Source: Synergistota bacterium (lineage in GTDB: Bacteria > Synergistota > Synergistia > Synergistales > Synergistaceae). From it: 64,000 nt of DNA. Below the pieces are notes generated by a model. The model did not search any database and had not been told where the DNA came from. It worked only from the letters and a program-made list of their open reading frames with translations. The stretch lies in assembly GCA_023450745.1 (NCBI GenBank), contig JAEXGR010000032.1, forward strand, positions 1 to 64,000. Direction: 5' to 3'. Made by a program: the position numbers and the translations under genes. Shown one piece after another: positions 24,944-34,100 of this stretch; the stretch's first letter is position 1, and every line of letters starts with the position of its first letter.

Positions 24944-25862
24944 TGGTAGTTCCTCCCTCTCTCTTTTTCCCGGCGGCGAGTTTTTTCATCAGCGGGGGGC
25001 GTTCCAGCGCCTCCGCGAAGAAAGAGGCCCCGCCGGCCCGGCCCGCGTTGTCCGTGGCATTGTAGACCTCTATATTTTCCAGCACCGAACGTACATATTC
25101 GCGTGTCTGCGGATACGGAATTTCCTCTATCCATTCCACCCAGTCCCTGGCGGCCGGATTCCATCGCGATACCGACGCCGCGCCCGCGTTGTAGGCCGCG
25201 AGGGCCGGCGGGAGCTTGCCGGAAAATTTTGCCCGCAGGTGGGCCAAATGCGCCGCCCCCAGCATGATGTTGTGCGTCGGCTCGTATGGAGACAGCTCCC
25301 TGTTCTTAAGACGGGCGGCCGCCTCGCGCGCCGTGAAGGGCATCAGCTGCGTGAGTCCCACCGCCCCGGAGCGGCTTACAGCCCGTTCGTTGAATTTACT
25401 CTCCTGTCTTATCAGCCCGAGCAGGATGTTCTTGGCGACGCCCGTCTTCGCCGAAGCCACAGCCACCTCGCCGTCCCAGCGCCGCAGATATGCGGCGCTC
25501 GCGCAGGCCGAACGCACGGCGCGGGTGAGGATGGGGTACTTTCCCTCATAGGCCAGCACGAGGCTGTAAAAATCAAGCGGGTGGCGCAGCGCGAGCAGCG
25601 AGGCGGCAAGCGCGGCCTCTTCGTTTCTGCCGAGCCGTTCAAGGGCGCGGATCTTCCAGTAGGAGACGCGCGCCGGGCGCAGTTCGAAGGGGGCGGTGAG
25701 CGGATTTTTCGACCAGTGCCTCAGGGCCGCCACGGTATCGCCACGCTTCCATTCCGCCCAGCCGTCGCGCCAGTCGCTCGCGGCCTCGCGGTGCACGGCG
25801 CTGGAAATGGGTAAGAGGCAGGCCAAAAAGGCGCAGATAACGGCCGCGCGGAACGCGAACAT
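24933..25862 (-). CDS. Soluble lytic murein transglycosylase (Slt-like)
   Basis: About 309 residues from ATG 25862, chosen because AGGGAG is immediately upstream and a signal peptide (MFAFRAAVICAFLACLLP..SA) begins there. A short helical region (about 30-125) is followed by an SLT domain: catalytic glutamate in GLIRQESKFNERAVSRSGAVGLTQLM (split here: IRQES, then GAVGLTQLMP) and the AAYNAG motif about 70 residues later. The family cleaves peptidoglycan glycan strands to form 1,6-anhydromuramic ends. Periplasmic. It overlaps the YbaK-like gene downstream by 11 bases and is divergent from citG. Confidence 0.9.
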   Translation of the reverse strand: MFAFRAAVICAFLACLLPISSAVHREAASDWRDGWAEWKRGDTVAALRHWSKNPLTAPFELRPARVSYWKIRALERLGRNEEAALAASLLALRHPLDFYSLVLAYEGKYPILTRAVRSACASAAYLRRWDGEVAVASAKTGVAKNILLGLIRQESKFNERAVSRSGAVGLTQLMPFTAREAAARLKNRELSPYEPTHNIMLGAAHLAHLRAKFSGKLPPALAAYNAGAASVSRWNPAARDWVEWIEEIPYPQTREYVRSVLENIEVYNATDNAGRAGGASFFAEALERPPLMKKLAAGKKREGGTTNAR

Positions 25863-26005
25863 TCTCCCTGCTCCGCGCTTTCGCTTGCGGTCGGGGAGGC
25901 TTTGCGCTATTTTAATGAAAATGACTTTTGCCCCGGAGGTAATTACGTGCATATAACTGCGGCTCCTCGTTACACAAATATAAGAAAGTATGCGGCAGAA
26001 CGCCC

Positions 26006-26875
26006 ATGAAGTCAAGAGAGGCCAAACTGCTTGCCGAGGCGGCGCACGCGGCCGCGGTCAAAGAGGTGCTGACGACGCCGAAGCCCGGCCTTGTCGACGC
26101 GGAGGGAACCGGCTGCCACCGCGATATGGACTGCGCGCTTTTTATAAGAAGCGCGCGGGCGATCGCCCCCTTCTGGGAGGCGCAGGCGCTGACCGGGCTT
26201 GCGGGGACGCCGCCCGCAAAGGCGATGCGGGAACTGCGGGCCGCGGGGGCGGCGATGGAGCGGGCGATGTTCGCGGCCACCGGCGGCATAAACACCCACA
26301 AGGGGCTGATCTATCTGATGTCGCTGCTGCTTTACGGGGCGGGGCATCTGCTTTCGTTGGGCGAGCCCCCGTCCGCGAAAGGGGCGGCGGAGGCGGCCTC
26401 GCGCGCCGTCGCCGGCGCCGTCGCGCGGGAGTTGAAGCCGCTCTTTGCAAACGGAGGGGAAAGGGCGCTCTCCAATGGAGAGAGACTCTTTGTGGAGCAC
26501 GGCGTTACCGGCATTCGCGGCGAGGCGGAGGCGGCCTTTCCCTCCGTCGTCAAAAGCGGCCTTCCCGCGCTGCAAAGCGCCTTGGCGTCGGGGGCCTCGG
26601 AAAACGACGCGGGCCTCGCCGCGCTTCTGGCGGTCATGGCGGTCTGCGAGGACAGCAACGTGATACATCGGGCCGGCTACGATTACTGGAAGAACGTCTA
26701 CCCGCGGCTTGTCAGAGAGGCTGCGGCGGACTTCGACCCGCGCCGCGCCGATTATCGCTCCCTGTACGCTTTAGAGGCGAAATTTCTGCCGCTGCGCGTG
26801 AGCCCCGGCGGCGCCGCCGATCTTCTAAGTTGTACATATTTTTTAAAAATTTTTACGAATGATATAATCTATTAG
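26006..26875 (+). CDS. Triphosphoribosyl-dephospho-CoA synthase (CitG/MdcB family)
   Basis: 289-residue CitG-type protein. Signatures are EVLTTPKPGLVDAEGTGCHRD (N-terminal, residues about 20-40) and GGINTHKGLIY near 93-103. The family makes the 2'-(5''-triphosphoribosyl)-3'-dephospho-CoA precursor of the prosthetic group of citrate lyase or malonate decarboxylase acyl carrier proteins. No citrate lyase, malonate decarboxylase or citX gene is adjacent, so the partner is elsewhere or the specificity differs. The C-terminal part (about 200-280) is complete. The gene ends one base before the -35 of the XRE promoter. Confidence 0.85.
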   Translation: MKSREAKLLAEAAHAAAVKEVLTTPKPGLVDAEGTGCHRDMDCALFIRSARAIAPFWEAQALTGLAGTPPAKAMRELRAAGAAMERAMFAATGGINTHKGLIYLMSLLLYGAGHLLSLGEPPSAKGAAEAASRAVAGAVARELKPLFANGGERALSNGERLFVEHGVTGIRGEAEAAFPSVVKSGLPALQSALASGASENDAGLAALLAVMAVCEDSNVIHRAGYDYWKNVYPRLVREAAADFDPRRADYRSLYALEAKFLPLRVSPGGAADLLSCTYFLKIFTNDIIY

Positions 26876-26907
26876 TTGTCATACTCTCAATATTGTTGTA
26901 ATATAAT
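26876..26907 (+). promoter_or_regulatory. Promoter of XRE-ImmA-radical SAM cluster
   Basis: TTGTCA (26876-26881), 17 bases, TAATAT (26899-26904); an overlapping TATAAT (26902-26907) is an alternative -10. Confidence 0.55.
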
Positions 26908-26964
26908 TGGAACAAGTCTGGAAATTCAATCTAAAAATTCATCCGGAAAGGGAGCCTGAGAAAA

Positions 26965-27330
26965 ATGAGTCTAGGTAATAGAATCAAATCACTTCGCAAG
27001 GCGCAGCACCTCACCCAGCAGAAACTTGCGGATAAAGTGGAAGTGAGCCGTATCTATGTTCAGGCGCTGGAGAGCAACCGCCGTCTTCCTTCAATGAAAC
27101 TTCTTCAGAAACTCGCGCCGGCGCTCAACGTAGAGGTCACAGACCTCCTGATGGACTTTTCCGCCCCTGACAAGCCCGGACGCGTGCAGCTGGAATCCAT
27201 GCTGGACAACGGCGAGCTGGAGATATGGTACCGCAGCAAAAAGCTATCGGAAAAAGAGCTCCGCCGGGTATACCGCGTTATCGAAGCCGCTCTTGACGAC
27301 TGGGATGAAAAGGATGCTTCTGGAGAATAG
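26965..27330 (+). CDS. XRE-family transcriptional regulator
   Basis: 121-residue protein with an N-terminal XRE/Cro helix-turn-helix (residues 4-60: GNRIKSLRKAQHLTQQKLADKVEVSRIYVQALESNRR) and a C-terminal acidic helical region. AAAGGGAG precedes the ATG. Its end overlaps the start of an ImmA/IrrE-type protease gene, the standard arrangement in which the protease cleaves the repressor on a stress signal. Target promoters, apart from its own at 26876-26907, cannot be seen. Confidence 0.9.
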   Translation: MSLGNRIKSLRKAQHLTQQKLADKVEVSRIYVQALESNRRLPSMKLLQKLAPALNVEVTDLLMDFSAPDKPGRVQLESMLDNGELEIWYRSKKLSEKELRRVYRVIEAALDDWDEKDASGE

Positions 27331-27757
27331 CGCCGAAGCGTTCGCGGAAGAAAGTTTTGACGATTTTCCCTCCCCTCCGCTGACGATCCCGGAATGGGCG
27401 CGGCAGGAGGGGAGTCAATGGCAGCGGCTAGACGAATTTGATCTTCTGGCGAAGGCGGAAGAGCTCACGGGGCTCTCGCTCGATATCAAATACGAGTCTC
27501 TTCCGGCCGGCGTCTGGGGAATACATCTGGTGCGCGGCGAACGGGGCCGCATCTTGATCAATTCGCAGCTGCCCCTTTTCTGGCGGCGTTTCGCGATCTT
27601 CCATGAGCTTTACCATCTGCTCTATCACACGAAGGGCGCGCGCTTCTGGAAGCATACCTTCGTCTCGATGGAGAGCTTTGAAAACCGCGCCGACAGCTTC
27701 GCCTGGGCCGCCGTATGGCCCGAGTGGGAAGAAAACCAGTATTGCGACTGGCGCTGA
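27305..27757 (+). CDS. ImmA/IrrE-type metallopeptidase
   Basis: About 150-residue zinc protease-like protein. The HExxH motif is seen in AIFHELYHLLYH near residue 102, and a further Glu in SMESFENRADSFAWA supplies the third ligand region. ImmA cleaves an XRE repressor; IrrE-like proteins do so after DNA damage or redox stress. The ATG at 27305 overlaps the XRE gene by 26 bases; no strong ribosome site is visible, so translation is probably coupled. The partner is the XRE protein just upstream. There are no phage or ICE genes around it. Confidence 0.88.
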   Translation: MKRMLLENSAEAFAEESFDDFPSPPLTIPEWARQEGSQWQRLDEFDLLAKAEELTGLSLDIKYESLPAGVWGIHLVRGERGRILINSQLPLFWRRFAIFHELYHLLYHTKGARFWKHTFVSMESFENRADSFAWAAVWPEWEENQYCDWR

Positions 27758-27772
27758 GAGCGTGCCCCAGGG

Positions 27773-28726
27773 ATGGATAAGTTAAAAAAGCTGCCGTTTT
27801 TTCTGCCCTTCGCGGGGTGTCGGGGACAGTGCGTCTACTGCAACCAGCGGGCGATAACCGGGGTGACGGAGATACCGACCCCGGAATATGTGCGTTCCGT
27901 CTTGAAAGACATCGCAGAGCCGCGCGAAATCTGTTACTTTGGCGGTTCCTTTTGCCGCTTTCCCAAAGAAAAGATCAAAGAATACCTCGACTGCGTAACG
28001 GAATATGCCCCCGCAGGTAGCGCCGTGCGTTTTTCAACATACCCCGGCGACCTGCGCGACGACGCGCTGCGCGCGCTGATAAAAAAATATCCCGTCTCGC
28101 GCGTCGAGCTTGGCGTTCCGACGCTGGACCCCGCGGTCCTCGCCGCTTGCCGCCGCGAGGCCAACCCCGAAAAAATATTTGCGGACATCTCCGTCCTGAT
28201 GAAAGACTCGCTGCCGGTCGGCGTTCAGATGATGATCGGGCTGCCGGGACAGCGGCGGGAGAGCAGCCTGCGCGACCTTGCGCGTCTTGCGGCGCTTAAG
28301 GGGAAGGAGCGGTGGGAGCTGCGCCTCTACCCCTGCCTGGTGATAGCGGGCACCGAGCTCGCACGGCTCTGCCGCGAAGGGCGGTACGCCCCGCTTTCGG
28401 TGGAAGAGGCCGCGCTCTGGGGCGGGGAATTTATCGAGCTTGCGCTGGCGCTGGGTTTTGTGCCGATCAGAATCGGCCTGCAGGAGACCGCGTCGCTTTC
28501 CGCCGAGGTCGTAGCGGGGCCGCACCATCCGGCGCTTGGAGAGCTGATTCTCGCCGAGGCCGAGGCTCGGAGGCTTGCGAAGCTCGCCCCCCGCGGCCCG
28601 TGGCGCGTTTTGCGCCGCGACGTCTCAAAATTTTGCGGCCACGGAGGCTTCGGTATAAAACGCCTTGCAATACACACCGGAATGGCGGAAAATGAGGTTG
28701 CTGAACTTATAACCTATGAAGGCTGA
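27773..28726 (+). CDS. Radical SAM protein (Elp3-like core)
   Basis: 317-residue radical SAM enzyme. The 4Fe-4S motif is CRGQCVYC (C-x3-C-x2-C) near residue 17, then YFGGSFC, a MIGLPGQ motif near 160, and RLYPCLVIAGTELARL near 185 as in Elp3-type enzymes; the acetyltransferase domain of Elp3 is absent. This short Elp3-like group is found in many Firmicutes and relatives and has no known substrate. It starts 15 bases after the ImmA gene and may share its promoter. Confidence 0.88.
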   Translation: MDKLKKLPFFLPFAGCRGQCVYCNQRAITGVTEIPTPEYVRSVLKDIAEPREICYFGGSFCRFPKEKIKEYLDCVTEYAPAGSAVRFSTYPGDLRDDALRALIKKYPVSRVELGVPTLDPAVLAACRREANPEKIFADISVLMKDSLPVGVQMMIGLPGQRRESSLRDLARLAALKGKERWELRLYPCLVIAGTELARLCREGRYAPLSVEEAALWGGEFIELALALGFVPIRIGLQETASLSAEVVAGPHHPALGELILAEAEARRLAKLAPRGPWRVLRRDVSKFCGHGGFGIKRLAIHTGMAENEVAELITYEG

Positions 28727-28770
28727 TATCCGGCGGCGCCGGGTATTTAAGATAAAAGGGAGCCGAGCGA

Positions 28771-29934
28771 ATGAGAGAGACCGGAGATAGAGAAAAAATC
28801 ATCAGATTGTTCAAACCCTTCGAGAACGGGGCCTTTCCCGTAAGGAACCGTTTCGTCAGGGCGGCGACGTACCTTGGCGCCTGCGACGACGCTACGGGCC
28901 GCGCCACGGCCGCCGCGATATCGCGTCAGGCGGAGACGGCGGCCGGCGGCGCCGGCACGGTGATCTCGGAGTTTGCCTATATCAGCCCCGAGGGCAAAGC
29001 GGCGCCGAAGCAGTGGGGAATCGACGGCGGCGACGCGGTGGCGGACGTCCGGCGGCTGGCCGCCGCCATTCACGGCGCGGGCTCAAAGCTCGTCGTGCAG
29101 ATATGCCACGCGGGAGGCGCGCGCCGGTCGTCCTTCGCAAAAGGGCTGCCTGCCTATTCCCCCAGCGGCGGAAAATACCCGGGCAGCGATATCACGGCGA
29201 AAGCGATGACGGAAGAGGATATCGAAAAGGTCCGCCGCGATTTCGCGGCGGCGGCGAAGAGAGCCCAAGAGGGCGGGGCGGACGGCGTGGAGATACACGG
29301 AGCCCACGGATACCTGCTGACCCAGTTTCTCTCCCCTCTCCTCAACCGGCGGACCGACCGCTACGGCGGGAGCTTTGATAACCGTCTGCGGCTCGCGCGC
29401 GAGGTCTGCGCCGCGGTGCGCGAAGCCGTAGGCCCGGATTTTCCCGTATGGATCAAGCTGAGCGCCGCGGAGGGCGCCGAGGGAGGATACGGCCCGGACG
29501 AGGGGATAAAGGCGGCGGTCGCGCTGCTGCGCGACGGAGTGAACGTCGTCGAGGTCTCTTCCGGTACGAGCTACGCCGCCTCTGGCCACACCCCCAGCGT
29601 CGTCGGCGTCTCCGCGGGCGAGTCGGAGGCGCCGTTCGCCCCCTATGCCGCGGAAATTAAAGCGCTTGCGCCGGCGGGCGCCCTGGTGCTTCTTACCGGA
29701 GGCCTGCGTTCGCTTCCCGTGATGGCCGCGTTGCTGGAGGACGGGGTCGCCGACCTCTTTGGGCTGAGCCGTCCCTTCAACGCGGAGCCCGACCTGATAA
29801 ACCGTTGGGCCGAGGATGACGCGAGGCCCTCTGCCTGTATATCCTGCAACGCCTGTTTTAAGACCGCCGCTTACGGCGTGATAGACTGTCCGATCATGCG
29901 TGACCGGCAGGAGGGAGAATGGGACCCTCTCTAA
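28771..29934 (+). CDS. NADH:flavin oxidoreductase (old yellow enzyme family)
   Basis: 387-residue FMN-dependent reductase with an (alpha/beta)8 barrel. Visible motifs are FENGAFPVRNRFVRAATYLGA near the N-terminus, QICHAGG (FMN/substrate His) near 109, EIHGAHGYLLTQFLSP near 173, DRYGGSFDNR near 197, and LTGGLRS near 310. The C-terminus has CISCNACF, resembling the cysteine set that binds a 4Fe-4S cluster in the larger OYE-like enzymes, but no second FAD/NAD(P) domain follows. Substrate unknown. It lies 44 bases after the radical SAM gene; GGGAG precedes the ATG. Confidence 0.9.
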   Translation: MRETGDREKIIRLFKPFENGAFPVRNRFVRAATYLGACDDATGRATAAAISRQAETAAGGAGTVISEFAYISPEGKAAPKQWGIDGGDAVADVRRLAAAIHGAGSKLVVQICHAGGARRSSFAKGLPAYSPSGGKYPGSDITAKAMTEEDIEKVRRDFAAAAKRAQEGGADGVEIHGAHGYLLTQFLSPLLNRRTDRYGGSFDNRLRLAREVCAAVREAVGPDFPVWIKLSAAEGAEGGYGPDEGIKAAVALLRDGVNVVEVSSGTSYAASGHTPSVVGVSAGESEAPFAPYAAEIKALAPAGALVLLTGGLRSLPVMAALLEDGVADLFGLSRPFNAEPDLINRWAEDDARPSACISCNACFKTAAYGVIDCPIMRDRQEGEWDPL

Positions 29935-29981
29935 CTACGAAGCCGCGCCTGTGATTTTGCATATAAGTCGGGAAATGAAGC

Positions 29982-30008
29982 GGGCGGCGGCTGCCGCCCA
30001 TTTTATTG
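29982..30008 (+). terminator. Rho-independent terminator
   Basis: GGGCGGC (29982-29988) and GCCGCCC (29993-29999) with a 4-base loop, followed by ATTTTATT; it ends the reductase transcript. Confidence 0.75.
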
Positions 30009-30015
30009 CGGCGGC

Positions 30016-30038
30016 AAGCGCCTCTTAGGCGCTCTTTT
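30016..30038 (+). terminator. Second rho-independent terminator
   Basis: AGCGCCT (30017-30023) pairs with AGGCGCT (30027-30033) with a 3-base loop, followed by CTTTT. Confidence 0.6.
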
Positions 30039-30082
30039 AAGCTGTTTTTCTATGAACCTGCATAAAACAAAGTAGACTGAGG

Positions 30083-30111
30083 TTGACAAGTCGATAAAAG
30101 CAAACTAAAAT
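30083..30111 (+). promoter_or_regulatory. Sigma70 promoter of RpiR-type regulator
   Basis: Consensus TTGACA (30083-30088), 17 bases, TAAAAT (30106-30111), followed by an AT-rich leader and AAGGAG before the ATG. Confidence 0.75.
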
Positions 30112-30174
30112 TCAGAAGAAGTATTGCACAAAACAAATTTATCAAAAACAAATGCTTTTAAGGAGTGTAATTAG

Positions 30175-31041
30175 ATGGATAGCACGCAGTTACAAAACCT
30201 TTTGATGGAAAAAGCGCATACGATGCCGAACAAGGCGCGCCGCGTGGCGGAGTACCTCCTTGCCAACATGCGCGAGGCCTCCTTCCGTTCGATCGGCGAC
30301 ATCGCGGACGAACTCAAGGTGTCTAAGGCGCAGCTTGTCCGCGTCGCCCAGATGCTGGGATTTTCCGGATATGCGGAACTTAAAGCCTGTCTCCAGAAGA
30401 CGATCCTCGAGCAGATCAACCCCGCGGCGCTGCTTGCGAGAGCGGTAAATTCAAGCGACGCCTTCCCCGACAGCGTCTTCAAGGCGGAGCACGCCAACCT
30501 TGACGATACGATGGCGCAGCTCACCCCCGCGGACACCGACCGTTTCAACGAGATCGTCAAGAACGCCGACAATATCTACTGCATAGGCTGGGGGATATCG
30601 TCGCTCGTCATGGAGCTCATGCAGATACGCCTGACGATCATGGGATGCCGCGCCTTCCTCTGCCGCCGCGGCGGCCTCTCGCTTTGGGAGCAGGTGCGCG
30701 GAGTCCGCGAGGGAGACGTCGTCATCGTCTGCGAACTCCCGAGCTACGCGGTCGAGGTGACGGAATCTGTGGAGATCGCCCACCGGAACGGCGCGAAGGT
30801 CATCACGATGACGGACAGCGCCGCCGCCCCCGTCTGCCGCTTCGCGGAGCTCCAGCTCAACGTTTCGGCCAACAGCCCGACCTTCGGCAGCAGCATCATC
30901 GGCCCGATCTTCCTTACGCACGTCCTCACCTCGTCGCTTGCGGTATCGCTCGGAGCCGAGGCGAAGAAATCCTTTGACGAACAGGCGAACTTCCTGCACG
31001 ACGAGCGGATATTCCATCCCATATTCGGTTTGAAATATTAG
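30175..31041 (+). CDS. MurR/RpiR-family transcriptional regulator
   Basis: 288-residue regulator. An N-terminal RpiR-type helix-turn-helix (about 1-75, with SIGDIADELKVSKAQLVRVAQMLGFSGYAELK) is joined to a SIS sugar-isomerase-like domain (about 110-250, NIYCIGWGISSLVMELMQIRL), which usually senses a phosphosugar. There is no catabolic operon next to it, so its targets are elsewhere. It has a strong promoter of its own and a terminator at 31070-31104. Confidence 0.9.
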   Translation: MDSTQLQNLLMEKAHTMPNKARRVAEYLLANMREASFRSIGDIADELKVSKAQLVRVAQMLGFSGYAELKACLQKTILEQINPAALLARAVNSSDAFPDSVFKAEHANLDDTMAQLTPADTDRFNEIVKNADNIYCIGWGISSLVMELMQIRLTIMGCRAFLCRRGGLSLWEQVRGVREGDVVIVCELPSYAVEVTESVEIAHRNGAKVITMTDSAAAPVCRFAELQLNVSANSPTFGSSIIGPIFLTHVLTSSLAVSLGAEAKKSFDEQANFLHDERIFHPIFGLKY

Positions 31042-31069
31042 AACGCCTTTTCGTCCGTATGGCATTTAC

Positions 31070-31104
31070 AAAGAGGGCCCTTTCGTTTGAAAGAGCCCTC
31101 TTTT
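31070..31104. terminator. Bidirectional terminator
   Basis: A 15-bp stem with one mismatch (31070-31084 against 31089-31103) and a GTTT loop, with T-rich flanks on both strands, between the convergent RpiR and histidine kinase genes. Confidence 0.8.
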
Positions 31105-31155
31105 GATTTTCTGGCGCTCTGCCGGGGCGAAACGCCGCATGTTTATATGGAAGGG

Positions 31156-34100
31156 TTACGTTAAATAGGTCTTTAACACCTTCTTTAGATGCTCGAAGTT
31201 TATGGGCTTGGAGATGTGGTCGTTCATTCCGGCTTTCAGGGCTTTCGCGATATCCTCCGCGAAGGCGTTGGCCGTCACCGCGATGATCGGGATGACGCGC
31301 GCCTGCGGATGGCCGCTGCCGCGAATCGCGCGCGCCGCGGCGTAGCCGTCCATGAGCGGCATCTGCACGTCCATCAGGATCGCCTGATACGTTCCCGGCG
31401 CCGATTTCTCGAAGGCCGCCAGCGCCTCGAGGCCATTTTCCGCGCCGTCCACCTCAAGTCCGGATTCATGCAAAATGGTCCGCGCGATCTCCATATTCAG
31501 CTCGTTGTCCTCCGCCAGCAGCAGCCGCGCGCCGCTTTTCCAATTTACCGCCGCCCTACCGCCGTCTTCGCAGGGGGCGTTCTCTTCTTTCTTCGGAGAC
31601 GAGGGGCGTAAAAACAGCGTGACGGTGAATTTGCTCCCGTGTCCCGGGCGGCTTTCTACCTCGATATTGCCGCCCATCGTGGCAATGATCCCCTGGGCGA
31701 TCGGCATGCCGAGCCCCGTTCCGTGTATCCGGCGCACCGCGGCGCTGTCTTCCCGCGCGAAGGGGAGGAAGATCTTATCGACGAACTCCGGCGAAATGCC
31801 GATGCCGTCGTCCTCTACCGTGAAGACCAGGCAAATCCGTCCGTCGCCGCGCGAGGGGATCTCTTCGGCGCGGACGCTGATATGGCCGCCCGCCGGGGTG
31901 TATTTGACGGCGTTGGTCACAATGTTGAGGAGGGCCTGCCTGATCCTTCCGGCGTCGCCGACCAGGTCTTTGTGCGCCAGGCCGCCGCTTTCAAAACTGA
32001 TGTGCAGCGCTTTTTCCGAAACGCTTGATTGAACGATGATTCCGATCTCGGTCAGCAGGGAACTGACGCGGAAGGGCTCCTCGAGCAGCTCCAGCTTTCC
32101 CTTTTCTATCTTGGACATGTCGAGAATCTCGTTTATCAGCTCCAGAAGGTGTTTGCTGGAGACGTTGATCTTATTCAGGCAGTCGGAGACCCGCGCGGCG
32201 TCGCCGGCATGCGCCGCCGCGATCGCGGACATGCCGACGATGGCGTTGATGGGCGTCCTGATGTCGTGCGACATCTGGGCCAGGAAGCTGCTTTTCGCCT
32301 CGTTCGCCGTTCTGGCCGCCTGATAGGCGGTTATCAGGGCAAGCTGGTTCCTCTCCTCCTGTTTCTTTTCCTCTTCGACGTTATGGGCTGCCAATATGAC
32401 CTTTACCGGGGCGCCGTTCCGGCTCTCGGCGACAATCGTATGGACGCGCATCCAGCCGTAGCTGCCGTCGTAATCCCGGCGGTATTCGGTGGCGTAGATG
32501 GATTCTCCCCGGCTCACTCTGCCGCGGATCTCTTCCGCGGAGAGCTCGTGCAGGAAGCGCTCCTGGTCCTCTTTATAAATGAGCTGGTCGCTGTACGTCC
32601 GCATAAGAAGGCTGAAGCTGTTGTTCTCCCCGAGGTATTCCGCGATATCGCGGCGCTGCGTGAAGGTCTGGAAGGTCTCCTGCTGCAGGTCGATATAGTA
32701 AACGGAATGGTAGAATGACGAGAGCCCCTTTATGATGTTTCGCGCCTCGACGTAGAGTTCTTTCTGCTTCGCCTCTTCAATTTCCTTGAGCTTCTGCTCG
32801 TTTATATCCATATTTGCGAAGATGACGCCTTTGACCCGCCCCTCTTCCATTTCCGCGACGCTGAAACGCGAACGCGCCCAGCCGGTATGGCCGTCGGGGT
32901 AAATTCTTCTGAAATCGAGGTCATAAACGGGCTGCTCCGCCGAGAGGGTCCGCCGCAGAAACGCCGGCGAACCGGCGCGCCGCATCTTCTCCCGGTCTTC
33001 GCAAAATACCTGCTCTTCGATGAAATTCCGGTAGTAGGCGGATAGTTTGCCCCTGGAGGGCGGCTCGCCGGCTCCCGTGTGCTCCTCCCGCCAAATGACC
33101 TCTTCGATATCGTTGTCGAGGTCGAACAGGCGGACGGAATAATAGCACTGGCAGAGGTTGGAGAGGACCCGTTCGCGCCGCAGGGCCTCCTGTTTGTCGT
33201 CGACGTTGCGCGCCGTCATCAGAATCCGCCCCGTCGCCCGCTGGCCGAGGCGGGTGGAAAAATAGGTATAGTAATGCAGGCCGCCCTCTTTGTCCCACAG
33301 TCTGAAACCGCCCTCCCGGTAGCTTCTCTCCCGGTAGTTTTCCCAATTGAAGATCGCCTCAAACTCCGGTTGGTCGCTTTCCGGCATCATCGCGCGCATT
33401 TGCGCGCGAAAATCGTCGTAGGAGCCGCGCCGTCCCGGGTCCAAAAATTCGCCCGCATAGTGTATGCAGCTATATTCCATTTTCTGGGGGTCCATGCTCA
33501 TAACGAGGGTATATATCTGCGACAGCGCGATCTGGGCCGTCACTTCGCTGAGCCGTTTTTCCACCGCCGCGTCCTGTCCGTCGAAAGCCGCGATGACCCA
33601 GGGGTGGTTGCTGGAGTATTGCGGCGAGGGGAGAAAGCTGATCCGCCGCCAGGCGCCGTCCGCGTTGCGGTAGAGGCGCTCCACCCGTTTTACCCCGCCG
33701 TCGATCGCCCGCTTGATGCGGGCCGAATCGGCCAGCTCCATAAGGGCGGGCCGGTATTCCCAAGCTGCGGCGGTCATGATGAAATATTCCAGCAGCTTGC
33801 CGTACTCGGTATAAGCGCCGGCCGTCTGTCGATACGCCTCCGGTATTTTCACCACCTTAAAAGAGCCGTCGCTCAGGTTGCAGAGGAGGATGCCGTCGTA
33901 GTTTTCTCCGAGCGTCTGAATGACGGCGGCGTGCTCCTGCTCGACCCGGTGCATATCCGTGATGTTCTGGTGGTAGCCGCGTAGGCAGACTCCGGCTTTA
34001 TAGTTCCAGTCGCGGACGCCCCCGCAGCGCACATAGACCGTGCCCTCCAGCGGGTGGTTCCACGGATACTCCACTTCGGCCCTCTTATTTGAGATGAGCC

